In this document: one piece after another, positions 35,696 through 44,697 of the stretch
How positions within the stretch are numbered: position 1 is the first letter of the stretch
Layout: the number at the start of each line of letters is the position of its first letter
Assembly (NCBI RefSeq): GCF_032714495.1
Contig: NZ_JAWDKB010000006.1
Coordinates: 62,001 to 126,000, forward strand
DNA length: 64,000 bases
Origin: Methanorbis rubei
Lineage (GTDB): Archaea > Halobacteriota > Methanomicrobia > Methanomicrobiales > Methanocorpusculaceae
Direction of reading: 5' to 3'
Position numbers and translations under genes: made by a program
The notes under the pieces: model-generated
The model's input: only the letters and a program-made list of their open reading frames with translations
What the model was told of the DNA's origin: nothing
The model's database searches: none

Positions 35696-36925
35696 ATGAA
35701 ATTCTCGCGGGAGATCGAACTCAGGGGTCACATCGTTGACTCTGGCATTCTTGCCAAAGTAATGGACTGCGTTGTCGAGTACAACGGAGACTTTGAAACC
35801 GAGGAGTTCAGTCTCGGACGGCAGAAAACCGACCCGAGTTACGCCCGCATGCAGATCTCCGCCAAAACTCCCGAAGAGCTCACCCAGATAATCAGCGAAC
35901 TCCGCAGGCTAGGTGTTCTCGTCTCCGGAGAAGAAGAGGTCACCCTCCAGAACGTTATCAAAGCAAAAGTAGCTCCCGAAGGCTTTTACTCAACCACCAA
36001 CCACCCGACCTACATCCACCACGAAGGCGAGTGGATCGCGGTTGCCAACATGAAAATGGATGCCCTCATCTCTGTTGACACCAAAATGAAAACCGCGTCC
36101 TGCGTCGTGCAGGGTAAACTCCTTCCTGGAGACAATGTCGTCGTCGGCGAAGAAGGCGTCCGCGTTGACTTCCCCGAGCGTCCCCGTGAGATCGGTGTCT
36201 TTGAGTTCATGGGCGGCGAGGTCTCGTCTGAACGACCCAGCAAAACCATGATCCGCCAGATAGCAAAAGAGCTTCTGCAGATCAAACAGTCAGGCAAAAA
36301 GGTCGCACTCGTCGGAGGGCCTGCGATCATCCACACCGGAGCGTCTGAGGCAGTATCTGCCATGATCCGCGAGGGATACATCGACGTTCTCTTCGCAGGC
36401 AACGCCATTGCTGCGCATGATCTTGAGTACAGCATCTTTGGAACCTCGCTCGGCATGGACCTTCGCACCGGCGAGCTTGTCAGCGGTGGCCACCGTCACC
36501 ATCTGTATGCCATCAACAAAATCATGGATGCAGGCTCCATCTATGCGGCGGTCAAAACCGGCATCGTGACGTCGGGCATCATGTATGAATGTATCAAAAA
36601 TAATGTTCCGTTCGTGCTTGCCGGCTCCATCCGCGACGACGGTCCGCTGCCCGATGTCATCCAGAATGTGATCGATGCACAGGATGCCATGCGAAAACAC
36701 ATCCCTGAGCTTGGCATGGTCTTAATGGTTGCAACCCTCCTCCACTCGATCGCAGTCGGCAACCTCCTCCCCTCCCATGTCAAGACCATCTGTGTTGACA
36801 TCAATCCGGCTTCCGTCACCAAACTCATGGACCGCGGAACATCCCAGGCGATCGGCATGGTCAGCGATGCGGGAACATTCATGCCCCTCCTCCTTGAAGA
36901 GCTGCGGGTTCTTTCCTCATCATAA
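35696..36925 (+). CDS. archaeal ornithine cyclodeaminase (TIGR00300 / LOR-SDH family)
   Basis: A 409-residue protein. The N-terminal region resembles the LOR/SDH domain (SREIELRGHIVDSGILAKVMD). The C-terminal half has the Rossmann-like segments VALVGGPAIIHTG, FAGNAIAAHDLE and the GIMYECI to GSIRDDGPLPDV stretch found in TIGR00300 proteins. Members studied in methanogens convert ornithine to proline. The ATG at 35696 gives the usual family length; the open upstream frame is not used. The gene ends just before a type 2 repeat. Confidence 0.85.
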   Translation: MKFSREIELRGHIVDSGILAKVMDCVVEYNGDFETEEFSLGRQKTDPSYARMQISAKTPEELTQIISELRRLGVLVSGEEEVTLQNVIKAKVAPEGFYSTTNHPTYIHHEGEWIAVANMKMDALISVDTKMKTASCVVQGKLLPGDNVVVGEEGVRVDFPERPREIGVFEFMGGEVSSERPSKTMIRQIAKELLQIKQSGKKVALVGGPAIIHTGASEAVSAMIREGYIDVLFAGNAIAAHDLEYSIFGTSLGMDLRTGELVSGGHRHHLYAINKIMDAGSIYAAVKTGIVTSGIMYECIKNNVPFVLAGSIRDDGPLPDVIQNVIDAQDAMRKHIPELGMVLMVATLLHSIAVGNLLPSHVKTICVDINPASVTKLMDRGTSQAIGMVSDAGTFMPLLLEELRVLSSS

Positions 36926-36935
36926 ATAAAATTTT

Positions 36936-37171
36936 GAAACGCGAATAGTGCCAATAGCGCGAATAAAAAAAATCGCCAATGGCGATTTTTCAAAACGCAA
37001 AAATAAATTCTGTCTCTCAGAATGAAGAAATTTTTCTAAAATAAGTAATATTAATAATATCTCAAAAATCGCCATTGGCGATTTTTTATTCGCGTTATTC
37101 CGCGAAGCAGTGAGCACGACGGAACGGCGTGCGAAGCGGTGAGCAGGCCGCAGGCATGCGATTCGCGTTTC
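36936..37171. repeat. type 2 palindromic repeat, copy G (complete)
   Basis: Ends GAAACGCGAAT and ATTCGCGTTTC form a perfect 11-base terminal inverted repeat. Two hairpins, AATCGCC-AAT-GGCGATT near 36970 and AATCGCC-ATT-GGCGATT near 37068, flank an AT-rich middle. Right after the element, ACCGCATAACTCAC resembles the end of a type 1 element, so a type 1 remnant may adjoin. No gene is seen between 36926 and 37231. Confidence 0.72.
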
Positions 37172-37231
37172 AGAATGCAACACCGCATAACTCACTACAT
37201 TTATCAACCATGAGTATCAACTCATATCTGT

Positions 37232-38431
37232 ATGAATCTCAAAATAATGGTGTTCTCAATAACTCTCCTCCTTCTTTTTTGCGGCCCTGCCTGTGCAGGA
37301 GTTGCCATGGGTCCTTACATCACCCAGACAACCGAAAACTCAACAGTCATCAGTTTTGTAACCGACAACATCTCTGAAAGTCTCGTTGAAGTCCAGGGCT
37401 GTGATGCAGTCAGCGATCAGGCCGCCAAATATCATCATGTGCAGATTGCAAACCTTGACAAAAATACCGGATATCTCTACCGCGTCACTGCTGACGGAGA
37501 AATCACTCCCTGGTACCAGTTCAAAACATTCGGCAGCGGCAAAATCACCTTCGCCGTCGTCGGCGACACCCAGCAGATCGTCAACGACACCACCAACATC
37601 CTTGAGTTCTCGGAAACCGAACGTCACGGTCTCATCGCCGGAGACATTGCAGCGTCACATCCTGATATCGTGATTCACACAGGAGACCTCGTCTACGACG
37701 GATCCGTGTATGAGTACTGGACCGACTTCTTTACCGCGGCCGACCCCTACATCCACAATGTCACGCTCGTTGCAGCTCCCGGAAATCATGACATTCCCTA
37801 CATCACCTACAGCCTCTGGCATGATCTCTTCGGCGACCGGTATTACACCGCTGACGCAGGTCCCGTCACCTTCATCGTCCTTGACACCAGCGTGAAAATC
37901 CGCCCCAACTACTATCCCGACGACGTCGTTGCCCTCCCTGACATCGATGCCCAGCTCGTCTATCTTGAGAGTGAGCTTGCAGTCGCCGAAGGCAGAAAAA
38001 TTGTCATCTTCCACCAGCCGCTCTTCAGCTCCAACGATCCTTATCGTCAGCAGGTAACCGATGCCCAGCACGAAAAGATGCTGGAGCTTTTCGATTACTA
38101 TAGCGTGGACTTCGTCTTTAGCGGGCATGAACACTGGTATGAGCATTACCTCATCGGCAGCACCCACCACATCATTTCTGGAACCAGCGGCGCTGCCATG
38201 ATTCCGCAGGGGATAGCGCCAGCTCACGAGCTGAACAGCTTCCAGTATCACACCCTCGGCTGGCAGCTGTTTGAAGCAACCTCTGATTCAATCACCGGCA
38301 AACGGCTCATCGCAGCAGACATCAGTCCTGACAATCAGGACGTCCTGAAGACCTATCAGTCGACAGTCGCAGAAAAATATCGTGTTGGAAACCCTTTTGC
38401 AGCAATCCTTGCCGCATGGCAGAAAAAATAA
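37232..38431 (+). CDS. secreted purple-acid-phosphatase-like metallophosphoesterase
   Basis: A 399-residue protein with an N-terminal signal peptide (cleavage after about residue 22). A fibronectin-III-like domain follows (residues 25-95), as in purple acid phosphatases. The metal motifs are VVGDTQ near residue 111, HTGDLVYDGSVYEYW near 150, GNHD near 189, IFHQP near 258 and SGHEHWYE near 300. It acts outside the cell, probably on phosphate esters. The final part has no membrane anchor. Confidence 0.82.
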   Translation: MNLKIMVFSITLLLLFCGPACAGVAMGPYITQTTENSTVISFVTDNISESLVEVQGCDAVSDQAAKYHHVQIANLDKNTGYLYRVTADGEITPWYQFKTFGSGKITFAVVGDTQQIVNDTTNILEFSETERHGLIAGDIAASHPDIVIHTGDLVYDGSVYEYWTDFFTAADPYIHNVTLVAAPGNHDIPYITYSLWHDLFGDRYYTADAGPVTFIVLDTSVKIRPNYYPDDVVALPDIDAQLVYLESELAVAEGRKIVIFHQPLFSSNDPYRQQVTDAQHEKMLELFDYYSVDFVFSGHEHWYEHYLIGSTHHIISGTSGAAMIPQGIAPAHELNSFQYHTLGWQLFEATSDSITGKRLIAADISPDNQDVLKTYQSTVAEKYRVGNPFAAILAAWQKK

Positions 38432-38432
38432 A

Positions 38433-39428
38433 TTATTGTGTTAAGGGCATGTTCCAGGAAAACTCGTTTTCCAGAACATACTCCCACTCTTTTCTGCAGG
38501 AACAACCCGCGTCCCACACCTGCTGAAGTTCGGACTTGTCCGCTGACAGCGAGTAGGCATTGATTGCCGCAACGATCTCCTTGTCGCAGGCTCCGCAGTT
38601 GTGCGGTCCGCGGCGGAATCCACCGCCGACTGGATCGCATGCAACCGGCACTTCTGCCTCCAGCAGAACTTTTACCGCAGACCACAGGTACGGCGGCCTG
38701 AACGAGCCTCTTTGCCAGTACTGCTCAAGCTCTGTTCGACCCTGCACCGTGCACAGGTTCATTGAGATCATATCTGCATAGGGTGCTGCCTCAGCAATCG
38801 ATGTCTGCATATCCGCGAGAGCCTCGCTCTCGGTTAAAAACAGCGGCTTCATCATCAGATATGCTTTCACGCCGACCCCTGCATTATGGCAAACCTCTGA
38901 TGCGCGAACGAAGTCTGCAAAGGAAAATCCTTTGTCGATTGACTTTTCCCGGATGGCGTCGTTCGTGGTCTCAAGACCCATCGCGACAGTCAGCGGATGT
39001 GCCTGACCCTGATCCAGGGTCTTCAAAAGTCTTGAAAGCCCCTCCTCAGTCACATACTCAGCGCGTGACTCTGCGATCACCGGCTTTCCGGCGAACAGGT
39101 TTCCAAACGAGTCCAGTACTTCTAACGGCACTTCATTTGGGTCAAACACACTGCCCGAGGTAAAGATCTTTCCAAGCCCATACTCATCACCTGCAAAATT
39201 CTCGGAAATCCAGGCAATCTGAGCGTTCATGTGCGCGATAAGCTCATCACGTGACGCGCAGCTGTTGCGGTCATTTTTGTAACCGCACATCCTGCAGCGG
39301 TTCCAGCTGCACCCGCCGGAAAGAAAAATTCCGGTGAGCGACGGCAGGACTTCGCCGAAATATCTGTCCTGTCCTTTCCAGGACGCGAGCGGTTTTACGG
39401 GTGCCAACATTCTCTGATATAATGGCAT
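38433..39428 (-). CDS. raSEA: archaeosine-biosynthesis radical SAM protein RaSEA
   Basis: A 331-residue radical SAM protein. The cluster motif reads CSWNRCRMCGY near residue 40, the CxxxxCxxCGY type of the TIGR01210 family. Next come FTSGSVFDPNEVP and the GLETTNDAIREKSIDKGFS segment, both family features. Cys-rich residues occur at the end (CGACDKE, CSCRKEW). With ArcS it converts the preQ0-derived lysine adduct in tRNA to archaeosine at position 15. No ArcS gene is seen in this window. Confidence 0.88.
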   Translation of the reverse strand: MPLYQRMLAPVKPLASWKGQDRYFGEVLPSLTGIFLSGGCSWNRCRMCGYKNDRNSCASRDELIAHMNAQIAWISENFAGDEYGLGKIFTSGSVFDPNEVPLEVLDSFGNLFAGKPVIAESRAEYVTEEGLSRLLKTLDQGQAHPLTVAMGLETTNDAIREKSIDKGFSFADFVRASEVCHNAGVGVKAYLMMKPLFLTESEALADMQTSIAEAAPYADMISMNLCTVQGRTELEQYWQRGSFRPPYLWSAVKVLLEAEVPVACDPVGGGFRRGPHNCGACDKEIVAAINAYSLSADKSELQQVWDAGCSCRKEWEYVLENEFSWNMPLTQ

Positions 39429-39502
39429 TGCAGTAGTTATCTTAGTTTGGTTGGCAGTGTCAACGGCAAAGACTATCTGTAAAGAAATTAACTAACTAAA
39501 TT

Positions 39503-40657
39503 ATGATTAACGGTACGAGAAAAACCCGTATTCTCCTTCTCGCTGCCGGTCTGCTGGTTCTGTTGTGTTGTGCAGGAACTGTGTCAGCGTACTCGTTTGA
39601 TTTCATCACGCCTGACCCGCAGACCGCCACTCTGAAGATGGGAGTGGGATCCCAGATTGTTGTTGACTGCGTAACAGATAATATTCCAGCAGGTGCCACC
39701 ATGCGCATTGTGCTTGCAAAATCCGGTGGAGGCGGAGGAACTGTGGACTCCAAATCGGTTGTCATCCAGTCCGACGGTCGTTTCGGTGCAACCTTTGAGA
39801 CCTGGGAGCTCAAAGGCGGCATGTACACGGTGACCGTCTCCTCTTCAAAGGAGTACGATCTTGGCAGCAAGCGTGCCTTCTTCACCGTTCAGCTGGTCGA
39901 TCGTACCAGTGAGCTGACCAGCACGTCCCCGAGAGTCCAGTACTCTACCACTGACGTTAAGGTCTCAGGCAAGGCAAGCGCTACCGGCGCAAAAGGCGTT
40001 GAGCTGACCATGTACGAGGGCAGCGTTGTCGACGGACGCGTAGTCTACGGCCCGTACTGGGTAGGAACTGACGAAAATGGTCAATTCTCCGAAGATCTTC
40101 CGGCAACCGGTGCAGGCATGTATCAGGTAGCAGTCAGGGACAAGGACGGCTACATCGGTCTTTTGACCTACACGCTGATGAGTGGAAGCCCGACCAGTTC
40201 TGTAACAGTCACAGCGACACAGACCTCATCAGGCCAGACGCTGACGGCAAATGCGGTTGCATCCAAAGCAAAACCTGCTTACTTCGCGATCAAGACCGGA
40301 ACCGGACCAGCAACCATCACCGCATTCCGCGGAACCGACTGGACCCTTGAATACACGGTCAACGGTGGAACTCCGATCAAAGTCAACCAAAAAGATGAAA
40401 ACTCTGACGAGTCCTTTACGGTCACAACGAGCGACGCAACCGTGAATCTGATGGTATATCCATCCAGCGGTGATGCGTCAGCAACCATCTATATCAATGG
40501 AAAGAATGTGGTCTCGCTTGCCGCAGATCCAAACCTCGCAAACACCTTCGGCAAGCCGGGCGCAGACCCGTCCGCAACCGAAAGCCCTGCGGGTGCCATC
40601 CTTCCGTTCCTCGGAGTCCTCGCGGCTGCCGGTGTTGTTCTCATGCGCCGGGCGTGA
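39503..40657 (+). CDS. secreted, C-terminally anchored S-layer-like protein
   Basis: A 384-residue protein. A signal peptide ends near residue 33 (CCAGTVSA). The mature part is beta-rich with Ser, Thr and Gly, divided into two or three Ig-like segments. A low-complexity TESPAG stretch precedes a hydrophobic anchor and ends LMRRA, a sorting-signal-like tail similar in plan to PGF-CTERM. This layout fits an envelope or S-layer protein of Methanomicrobiales. The precise family is not certain. Confidence 0.75.
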   Translation: MINGTRKTRILLLAAGLLVLLCCAGTVSAYSFDFITPDPQTATLKMGVGSQIVVDCVTDNIPAGATMRIVLAKSGGGGGTVDSKSVVIQSDGRFGATFETWELKGGMYTVTVSSSKEYDLGSKRAFFTVQLVDRTSELTSTSPRVQYSTTDVKVSGKASATGAKGVELTMYEGSVVDGRVVYGPYWVGTDENGQFSEDLPATGAGMYQVAVRDKDGYIGLLTYTLMSGSPTSSVTVTATQTSSGQTLTANAVASKAKPAYFAIKTGTGPATITAFRGTDWTLEYTVNGGTPIKVNQKDENSDESFTVTTSDATVNLMVYPSSGDASATIYINGKNVVSLAADPNLANTFGKPGADPSATESPAGAILPFLGVLAAAGVVLMRRA

Positions 40658-40719
40658 CGCGACAAATCAGAACACAAATCTTTTTTTAGGCGGCATGCAT
40701 ATTATGAGTGGACTTTGAT

Positions 40720-40803
40720 GCCGAGATAGTCTAGTCCGGAAAGGCGGTGGCCTTGAAAGCCTCTGGTGGTGACACCTCGGGAGTTCAAATCTCCCTCTCG
40801 GCG
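40720..40803 (+). tRNA. tRNA-Ser (anticodon UGA)
   Basis: The acceptor arm GCCGAGA pairs with TCTCGGC, followed by discriminator G. The T arm is GGGAG TTCAAAT CTCCC. A long variable arm (GGTG GTGA CACC) marks a class II tRNA. The anticodon loop CTTGAAA gives anticodon TGA at 40754-40756, reading UCA codons. The anticodon stem (GTGGC with GCCTC) has one T-T mismatch. CCA is not encoded. Confidence 0.92.
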
Positions 40804-40862
40804 CTTTTACTGTTTTTCTTTATCGTTGTCTTTATCACTGTCCCTCACCAATATACCCTTAT

Positions 40863-41105
40863 ATGTGCATAGCTGTCCCTGCAGAAATTCTGGAAATACG
40901 TGACGGAAATGTGGCTCTCGTTGACTACGGAGACCTTCAGCAGGAGGTCAGAATCGATCTTGTTGATGTTGCGGTCGGCGAGTTTGTTCTCGTCCACGTA
41001 GGTTTTGCCATTCAGCGTCTTTCCCGCGAGGAGGGTCTTGAGACTCGCGAGCTGTTCAAGGAAGTCTATAAAGCGATGGAAGAGGGGCCCGGGCACCATG
41101 CATGA
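40863..41105 (+). CDS. hypC: hydrogenase maturation chaperone HypC
   Basis: An 80-residue protein beginning MCIAVPAEI, the HypC/HybG signature whose Cys2 carries the Fe(CN)2CO unit. The VDYGDLQQEVRIDLV and EFVLVHVGFAIQ segments are also conserved. It transfers the iron ligand group to the large subunit of [NiFe] hydrogenases. It leads an operon with hypA, hypE and pyrC, overlapping hypA by eight bases. Confidence 0.93.
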   Translation: MCIAVPAEILEIRDGNVALVDYGDLQQEVRIDLVDVAVGEFVLVHVGFAIQRLSREEGLETRELFKEVYKAMEEGPGHHA

Positions 41106-41436
41106 GTCCGGCATCGCATATGATATCTATGCGACCTCGAAACGTGCCGCCGAGGATAACGGTGCGATAAAGGTCAAAACAATTTACGTGGACGTCGGCT
41201 CGATGGCGATGGTCAACCCTGATCAGGTTGAGTTTATGTTTGGAACATTCATCGTTGACGACCCCATGTTTGATAGAACCAAACTGGTGTTTACTACCAT
41301 CCCGCCGATCGCCGAGTGCGAGTGCGGCTACTGTGGCTCTGAGATTTTTGTCTGCCCGACCTGCGGAAAGCTGCCGCGTCTGGTGCAGGGCCGCGAAATT
41401 TTAGTGAAAAATATTGAAATCGATACCGAGGAGTAA
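41098..41436 (+). CDS. hypA: hydrogenase nickel incorporation protein HypA
   Basis: A 112-residue protein. It begins MHE, giving the N-terminal Ni-binding His2. A zinc site is formed by CECGYC and CPTC near residues 65-85. The start at 41098 overlaps hypC; a longer in-frame ORF from 41005 lies inside hypC. It delivers nickel to hydrogenase large subunits. It ends two bases before hypE. Confidence 0.92.
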   Translation: MHESGIAYDIYATSKRAAEDNGAIKVKTIYVDVGSMAMVNPDQVEFMFGTFIVDDPMFDRTKLVFTTIPPIAECECGYCGSEIFVCPTCGKLPRLVQGREILVKNIEIDTEE

Positions 41437-41438
41437 CA

Positions 41439-42464
41439 ATGAAAAAGGATACTGAGGTCAATATGATGCATGGCGCGGGAGGAGAGGTCATGGGAGAACT
41501 TCTCCAGACTCTGACCGCATTCAAACACAATAATGCCGGCGGCATCGGTCTTGAGTCGCTTGACGACGGTTCAACATTTGATATCGGCGGAAAAACGGTG
41601 GTGCTGACCACCGACTCGCACGTGGTGAAGCCGATCTTTTTTCCGGGCGGCGACATCGGTCGTGTTGCGGTTTCCGGAACTATTAATGATCTCTCGGTGA
41701 TGGGTGCACGGCCTGTTGCCCTGACGTGCGCAATGGTGATTGAGGAAGGGTTCCCGATTACAGATCTGGAAAAAATTGTTGCGTCGATGGACGAGGCTCT
41801 CGGCGAGTGCGGGGCTTCGATCATCACCGGCGACACAAAGGTTGTGGAGAAGGGAAGTCTTGACGGTATCGTTATCAATACCGCAGGTGTTGGTGTGGTG
41901 GATGAGGAGTCGTATCTTATTCGCGACAAGGCTCTTGCCGTTGGGGACAAGATCATCGTTTCCGGAACGCTCGGCGATCATGGTATGGCGATTGTTGCCT
42001 ACCGCGAGGGATTTGATCTCGGCGATCAGCTGAAGTCTGATGTTGCGCCTCTGTATTCGATGATTCATGATGCGGTGAACGCTGCGCCGAAAGGTGCAAT
42101 TCATGCGATGAAGGATCCGACCCGCGGCGGGTTTGCGGCATGCATCAATGAGATGGCACGAAAAGCCGGGGTGAAGGTTGTGGTGGAGCAGGATGCGATG
42201 CCTGTTCGCGAGAATGTTGCGTCAGCCGGCAGTCTCCTCGGTATTGATCCACTGCAGGTTGCAAACGAGGGCAAGTGCGTGATGGGCGTTTCAGCAGATG
42301 CTGCTGACGCGGTGCTTGCTGCTCTGAAGAAGCATCCGTACGGAAAAAACGCAGTGATCGTCGGCGAGGTTGTGGAAGGGTCAGGCGTTGTGATGCGGAC
42401 ACGTATCGGCGGCGAGAGGTTTATTGAGCCGCCGATGGGCGATCCGGTTCCAAGGGTCTGTTAA
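41439..42464 (+). CDS. hypE: hydrogenase maturation protein HypE
   Basis: A 341-residue PurM-like protein. It has MMHGAGGEVM near the N-terminus, FFPGGDIGRVAVSGTINDLSVMGARP, and the required C-terminal PRVC whose Cys is carbamoylated and dehydrated to thiocyanate. It forms the CN ligands of the [NiFe] active site with HypF, which is not seen here. The pyrC ATG begins at the base after its stop. Confidence 0.95.
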   Translation: MKKDTEVNMMHGAGGEVMGELLQTLTAFKHNNAGGIGLESLDDGSTFDIGGKTVVLTTDSHVVKPIFFPGGDIGRVAVSGTINDLSVMGARPVALTCAMVIEEGFPITDLEKIVASMDEALGECGASIITGDTKVVEKGSLDGIVINTAGVGVVDEESYLIRDKALAVGDKIIVSGTLGDHGMAIVAYREGFDLGDQLKSDVAPLYSMIHDAVNAAPKGAIHAMKDPTRGGFAACINEMARKAGVKVVVEQDAMPVRENVASAGSLLGIDPLQVANEGKCVMGVSADAADAVLAALKKHPYGKNAVIVGEVVEGSGVVMRTRIGGERFIEPPMGDPVPRVC

Positions 42465-43733
42465 ATGACTGATCTGGTGCTGAAGTCTGCACTGTTGCCG
42501 GACGGCAGGGTTGCGGATATTTCAATCGCCGGCGGAGTCATCACTCATATCGGCAGCTCGGGCTCCTCGGAAAAAACAATTGACTGCCGCGGCTGTCTGT
42601 GTGTTCCTGCGGCGATTGATATGCATGTGCATATGCGGGACGGGCCGCAGTCTGCGAAGGAGGACTGGGTGACGGGAACGCAGTCTGCGGTTGCCGGTGG
42701 TGTTGCGGCGGTTGTTGATCAGCCGAACACGGTGCCTGCGATGGATTCTGCGGCAAACTTTTCCGCCCGCGTCGCTCATGCACACGAAACAAGTTTCTGT
42801 CATTTTGCAATCAACGGCTCGGTTACAGAGACTGCGGACCTGACGGGTCTGTGGGAAGCAGGCGCTCTTGCGTTTGGAGAAATGTTTGCTGCTCCGTCAA
42901 GTTACGGGTCAGCGCTCTCTCCAGAGACGATCCGCTCAGCCCTCGCTGTTCTCGGGAACGCAGGCGCTCTGACAACGGTGCATGCTGAAGAGGTTCGGCC
43001 TGGCGAGGTGCACAACCTTGCCGAGCATGCGGCGTCCCGGCCTGTCAGCGGAGAGGCGGCAACGGTTGATCTGGTGAACTCTCTTGTTCCCGCAACTGCA
43101 CGTCTGCACTACTGTCATATGAGCGGTGCTGCATCCATCGCCCGGGTAATGATGCGGCCAGGGAACAGTTACGAGGTTGCGCCGCATCATCTGTTTCTTT
43201 CCTGGGAAGAGCAGAGTCCTTCGGACACGCACTTTCGCATGAACCCGCCTCTGCGAACGAAGACTGAACGGATGGAGTTGTGGCGGATGTTTGAGTCCAT
43301 TCCAGCCATTGCGTCAGATCATGCTCCGCACACTACTCTTGAAAAAACTCAGCCGTTTTCGACTGCTCCCTCCGGCGTTCCGGGTGTTGAGACGATGATG
43401 CCGCTTCTGATGAATGCGGTTTTCGAGGGAAAAATTTCCCTTGATGCAGTTGTTGCAAAGACGGTCACAAATCCGTACCATATTCTCGGACTTGTCGCAC
43501 CAAAGATTGCAGTCGGCAGTCGTGCGGATATTGCTGTGTATTCCAGGCAGCCTGAGACAATTCTTGCAGAGCATCTTCACAGCAGATGCGGCTGGACGCC
43601 GTATGAGGGAATGGCGGGAGTTTTCCCGCTGACGACTGTTGTCGGTGGAGCTCCTGTCTGGCATAATGGTGAGTTTTCCCGCGATGAACCGCTTTGGTTT
43701 GCCGGAAAGGGTAAATCATTCACCGCTCCATAA
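42465..43733 (+). CDS. pyrC: dihydroorotase PyrC
   Basis: A 422-residue amidohydrolase. Metal-ligand motifs are DMHVHMRDG near residue 51, the H-containing strands near 170 and 220, HFRMNPPLRTK near residue 258, and the catalytic ASDHAPHTT near residue 285. Closing of carbamoyl aspartate to dihydroorotate in pyrimidine synthesis follows. It is fused to the hyp operon by a TAA-ATG junction, so it is probably expressed with hydrogenase maturation genes. Confidence 0.9.
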   Translation: MTDLVLKSALLPDGRVADISIAGGVITHIGSSGSSEKTIDCRGCLCVPAAIDMHVHMRDGPQSAKEDWVTGTQSAVAGGVAAVVDQPNTVPAMDSAANFSARVAHAHETSFCHFAINGSVTETADLTGLWEAGALAFGEMFAAPSSYGSALSPETIRSALAVLGNAGALTTVHAEEVRPGEVHNLAEHAASRPVSGEAATVDLVNSLVPATARLHYCHMSGAASIARVMMRPGNSYEVAPHHLFLSWEEQSPSDTHFRMNPPLRTKTERMELWRMFESIPAIASDHAPHTTLEKTQPFSTAPSGVPGVETMMPLLMNAVFEGKISLDAVVAKTVTNPYHILGLVAPKIAVGSRADIAVYSRQPETILAEHLHSRCGWTPYEGMAGVFPLTTVVGGAPVWHNGEFSRDEPLWFAGKGKSFTAP

Positions 43734-43759
43734 GTATACTGTGTCGATACTTCGGCATG

Positions 43760-43906
43760 TGTTAGGCCCCCGGGTGACGCATACGCAGTCGCGGAGAATG
43801 ATCCACGGGACAACATGACATGCTACAGGCACCCCCCGTCCGGTCAAAGATCCATAAGGGACGGCAGCAGCCACCAATGAATGTGATCGGTTAACGACGG
43901 GGGACA
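43760..43906 (+). ncRNA. candidate structured RNA between pyrC and the pilin gene
   Basis: This GC-rich stretch stands out from AT-rich flanks. CCCCCGTC at 43833-43840 can pair with GACGGGGG at 43896-43903, or part of it (CCGTCC, 43836-43841) with GGACGG at 43859-43864, giving mutually exclusive structures. A TATA-like CATAAGTATA near 43729-43738 and a T-rich end near 43915 suit an independent transcript. It matches no RNA family that I recognise; it could also be a pilin leader. Confidence 0.35.
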
Positions 43907-43923
43907 TATCATCCCTTTTGCAT

Positions 43924-43939
43924 TGACATATTATTGTCA
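43924..43939. promoter_or_regulatory. inverted repeat before the pilin gene
   Basis: TGACA-TATTAT-TGTCA is a perfect five-base inverted repeat around a TATA-like centre, about 50 bases before the GTG start of the pilin gene. It may be an operator overlapping the pilin promoter; no regulator is known for it. Confidence 0.3.
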
Positions 43940-43987
43940 TATGCTAGCCACAACTCTATCTTTTCTGAGAGGTACAGTTCTCATATT

Positions 43988-44584
43988 GTGTGGAAGCGTG
44001 ATCCCGCAGTATCCCCGGTAATTGCTACTCTTCTAATGATAGTTTTGGTGATACTGCTTATTGCCATTCTCTGTTCCTGCCTAATGGGAACTGCAACTAT
44101 GTCGTTTTCTGATTATGAACCGGTGCCTGAGATCATAGATATACAGGAGATTCATCACACTTTTAACGGAGCAATACCTAAGACTGGTGCTGCAAGCCGT
44201 CTATCTCTTATTCACAAGGGATTTGAACCTGAACCGGTTCTTGGAATACGCAATGGTGTGCCATATCTTGTTTCCGGGGAATATCCGCGATTATTTTTGT
44301 CAGATTATTCTGCAGAATTGTATGTGAATGGCGAAAACAAACATGTTTTTCTCCTGACTCTGAATGGGCATGAGTTTATTCCAACTCACCATTACAAGGT
44401 TCACACCATTGAGGGGGACGGTGTTAGTGATTATTACTGGGACCCCGGAGAAACTGCGGTGTTTGATTTTATTAATAGCCTTATTAATGAAAATGATGTC
44501 GTCACGCTTGAAATCATCAGAAAATCCGATGGCAAAGTTATCTCCCGGTCCACGGAAATTGCGCCGAAAATTGTCAGATCATAA
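43988..44584 (+). CDS. archaeal type IV pilin-like protein
   Basis: A 198-residue protein. The N-terminus reads MWKRDPAVSPVIATLLMIVLVILL, a class III signal with the cleavage site before the hydrophobic helix, typical of archaeal pilin N-terminal domains. The remaining beta-rich part has no cysteine after residue 25 and ends in a charged strand. I prefer GTG 43988, which begins directly before the signal and has GAGAGGT upstream; a TTG at 43934 would add 18 residues. Pilin processing by a PibD/EppA peptidase is inferred. Confidence 0.72.
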   Translation: MWKRDPAVSPVIATLLMIVLVILLIAILCSCLMGTATMSFSDYEPVPEIIDIQEIHHTFNGAIPKTGAASRLSLIHKGFEPEPVLGIRNGVPYLVSGEYPRLFLSDYSAELYVNGENKHVFLLTLNGHEFIPTHHYKVHTIEGDGVSDYYWDPGETAVFDFINSLINENDVVTLEIIRKSDGKVISRSTEIAPKIVRS

Positions 44585-44697
44585 CTCCCCTACCTAATAC
44601 TTTTCGGTCAGACAATTTATATGCGTCAAGAGTACATATCCTATTCATCTATGGTTACTTCTTTCATTATTCATCCCAACCATGGAGGCTTACTTAC

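Noticed and set aside
40061-40488. Antisense frames in the S-layer-like gene
   Set aside because: The plus-strand protein has a signal peptide and an anchor, so the opposite frames are shadows.
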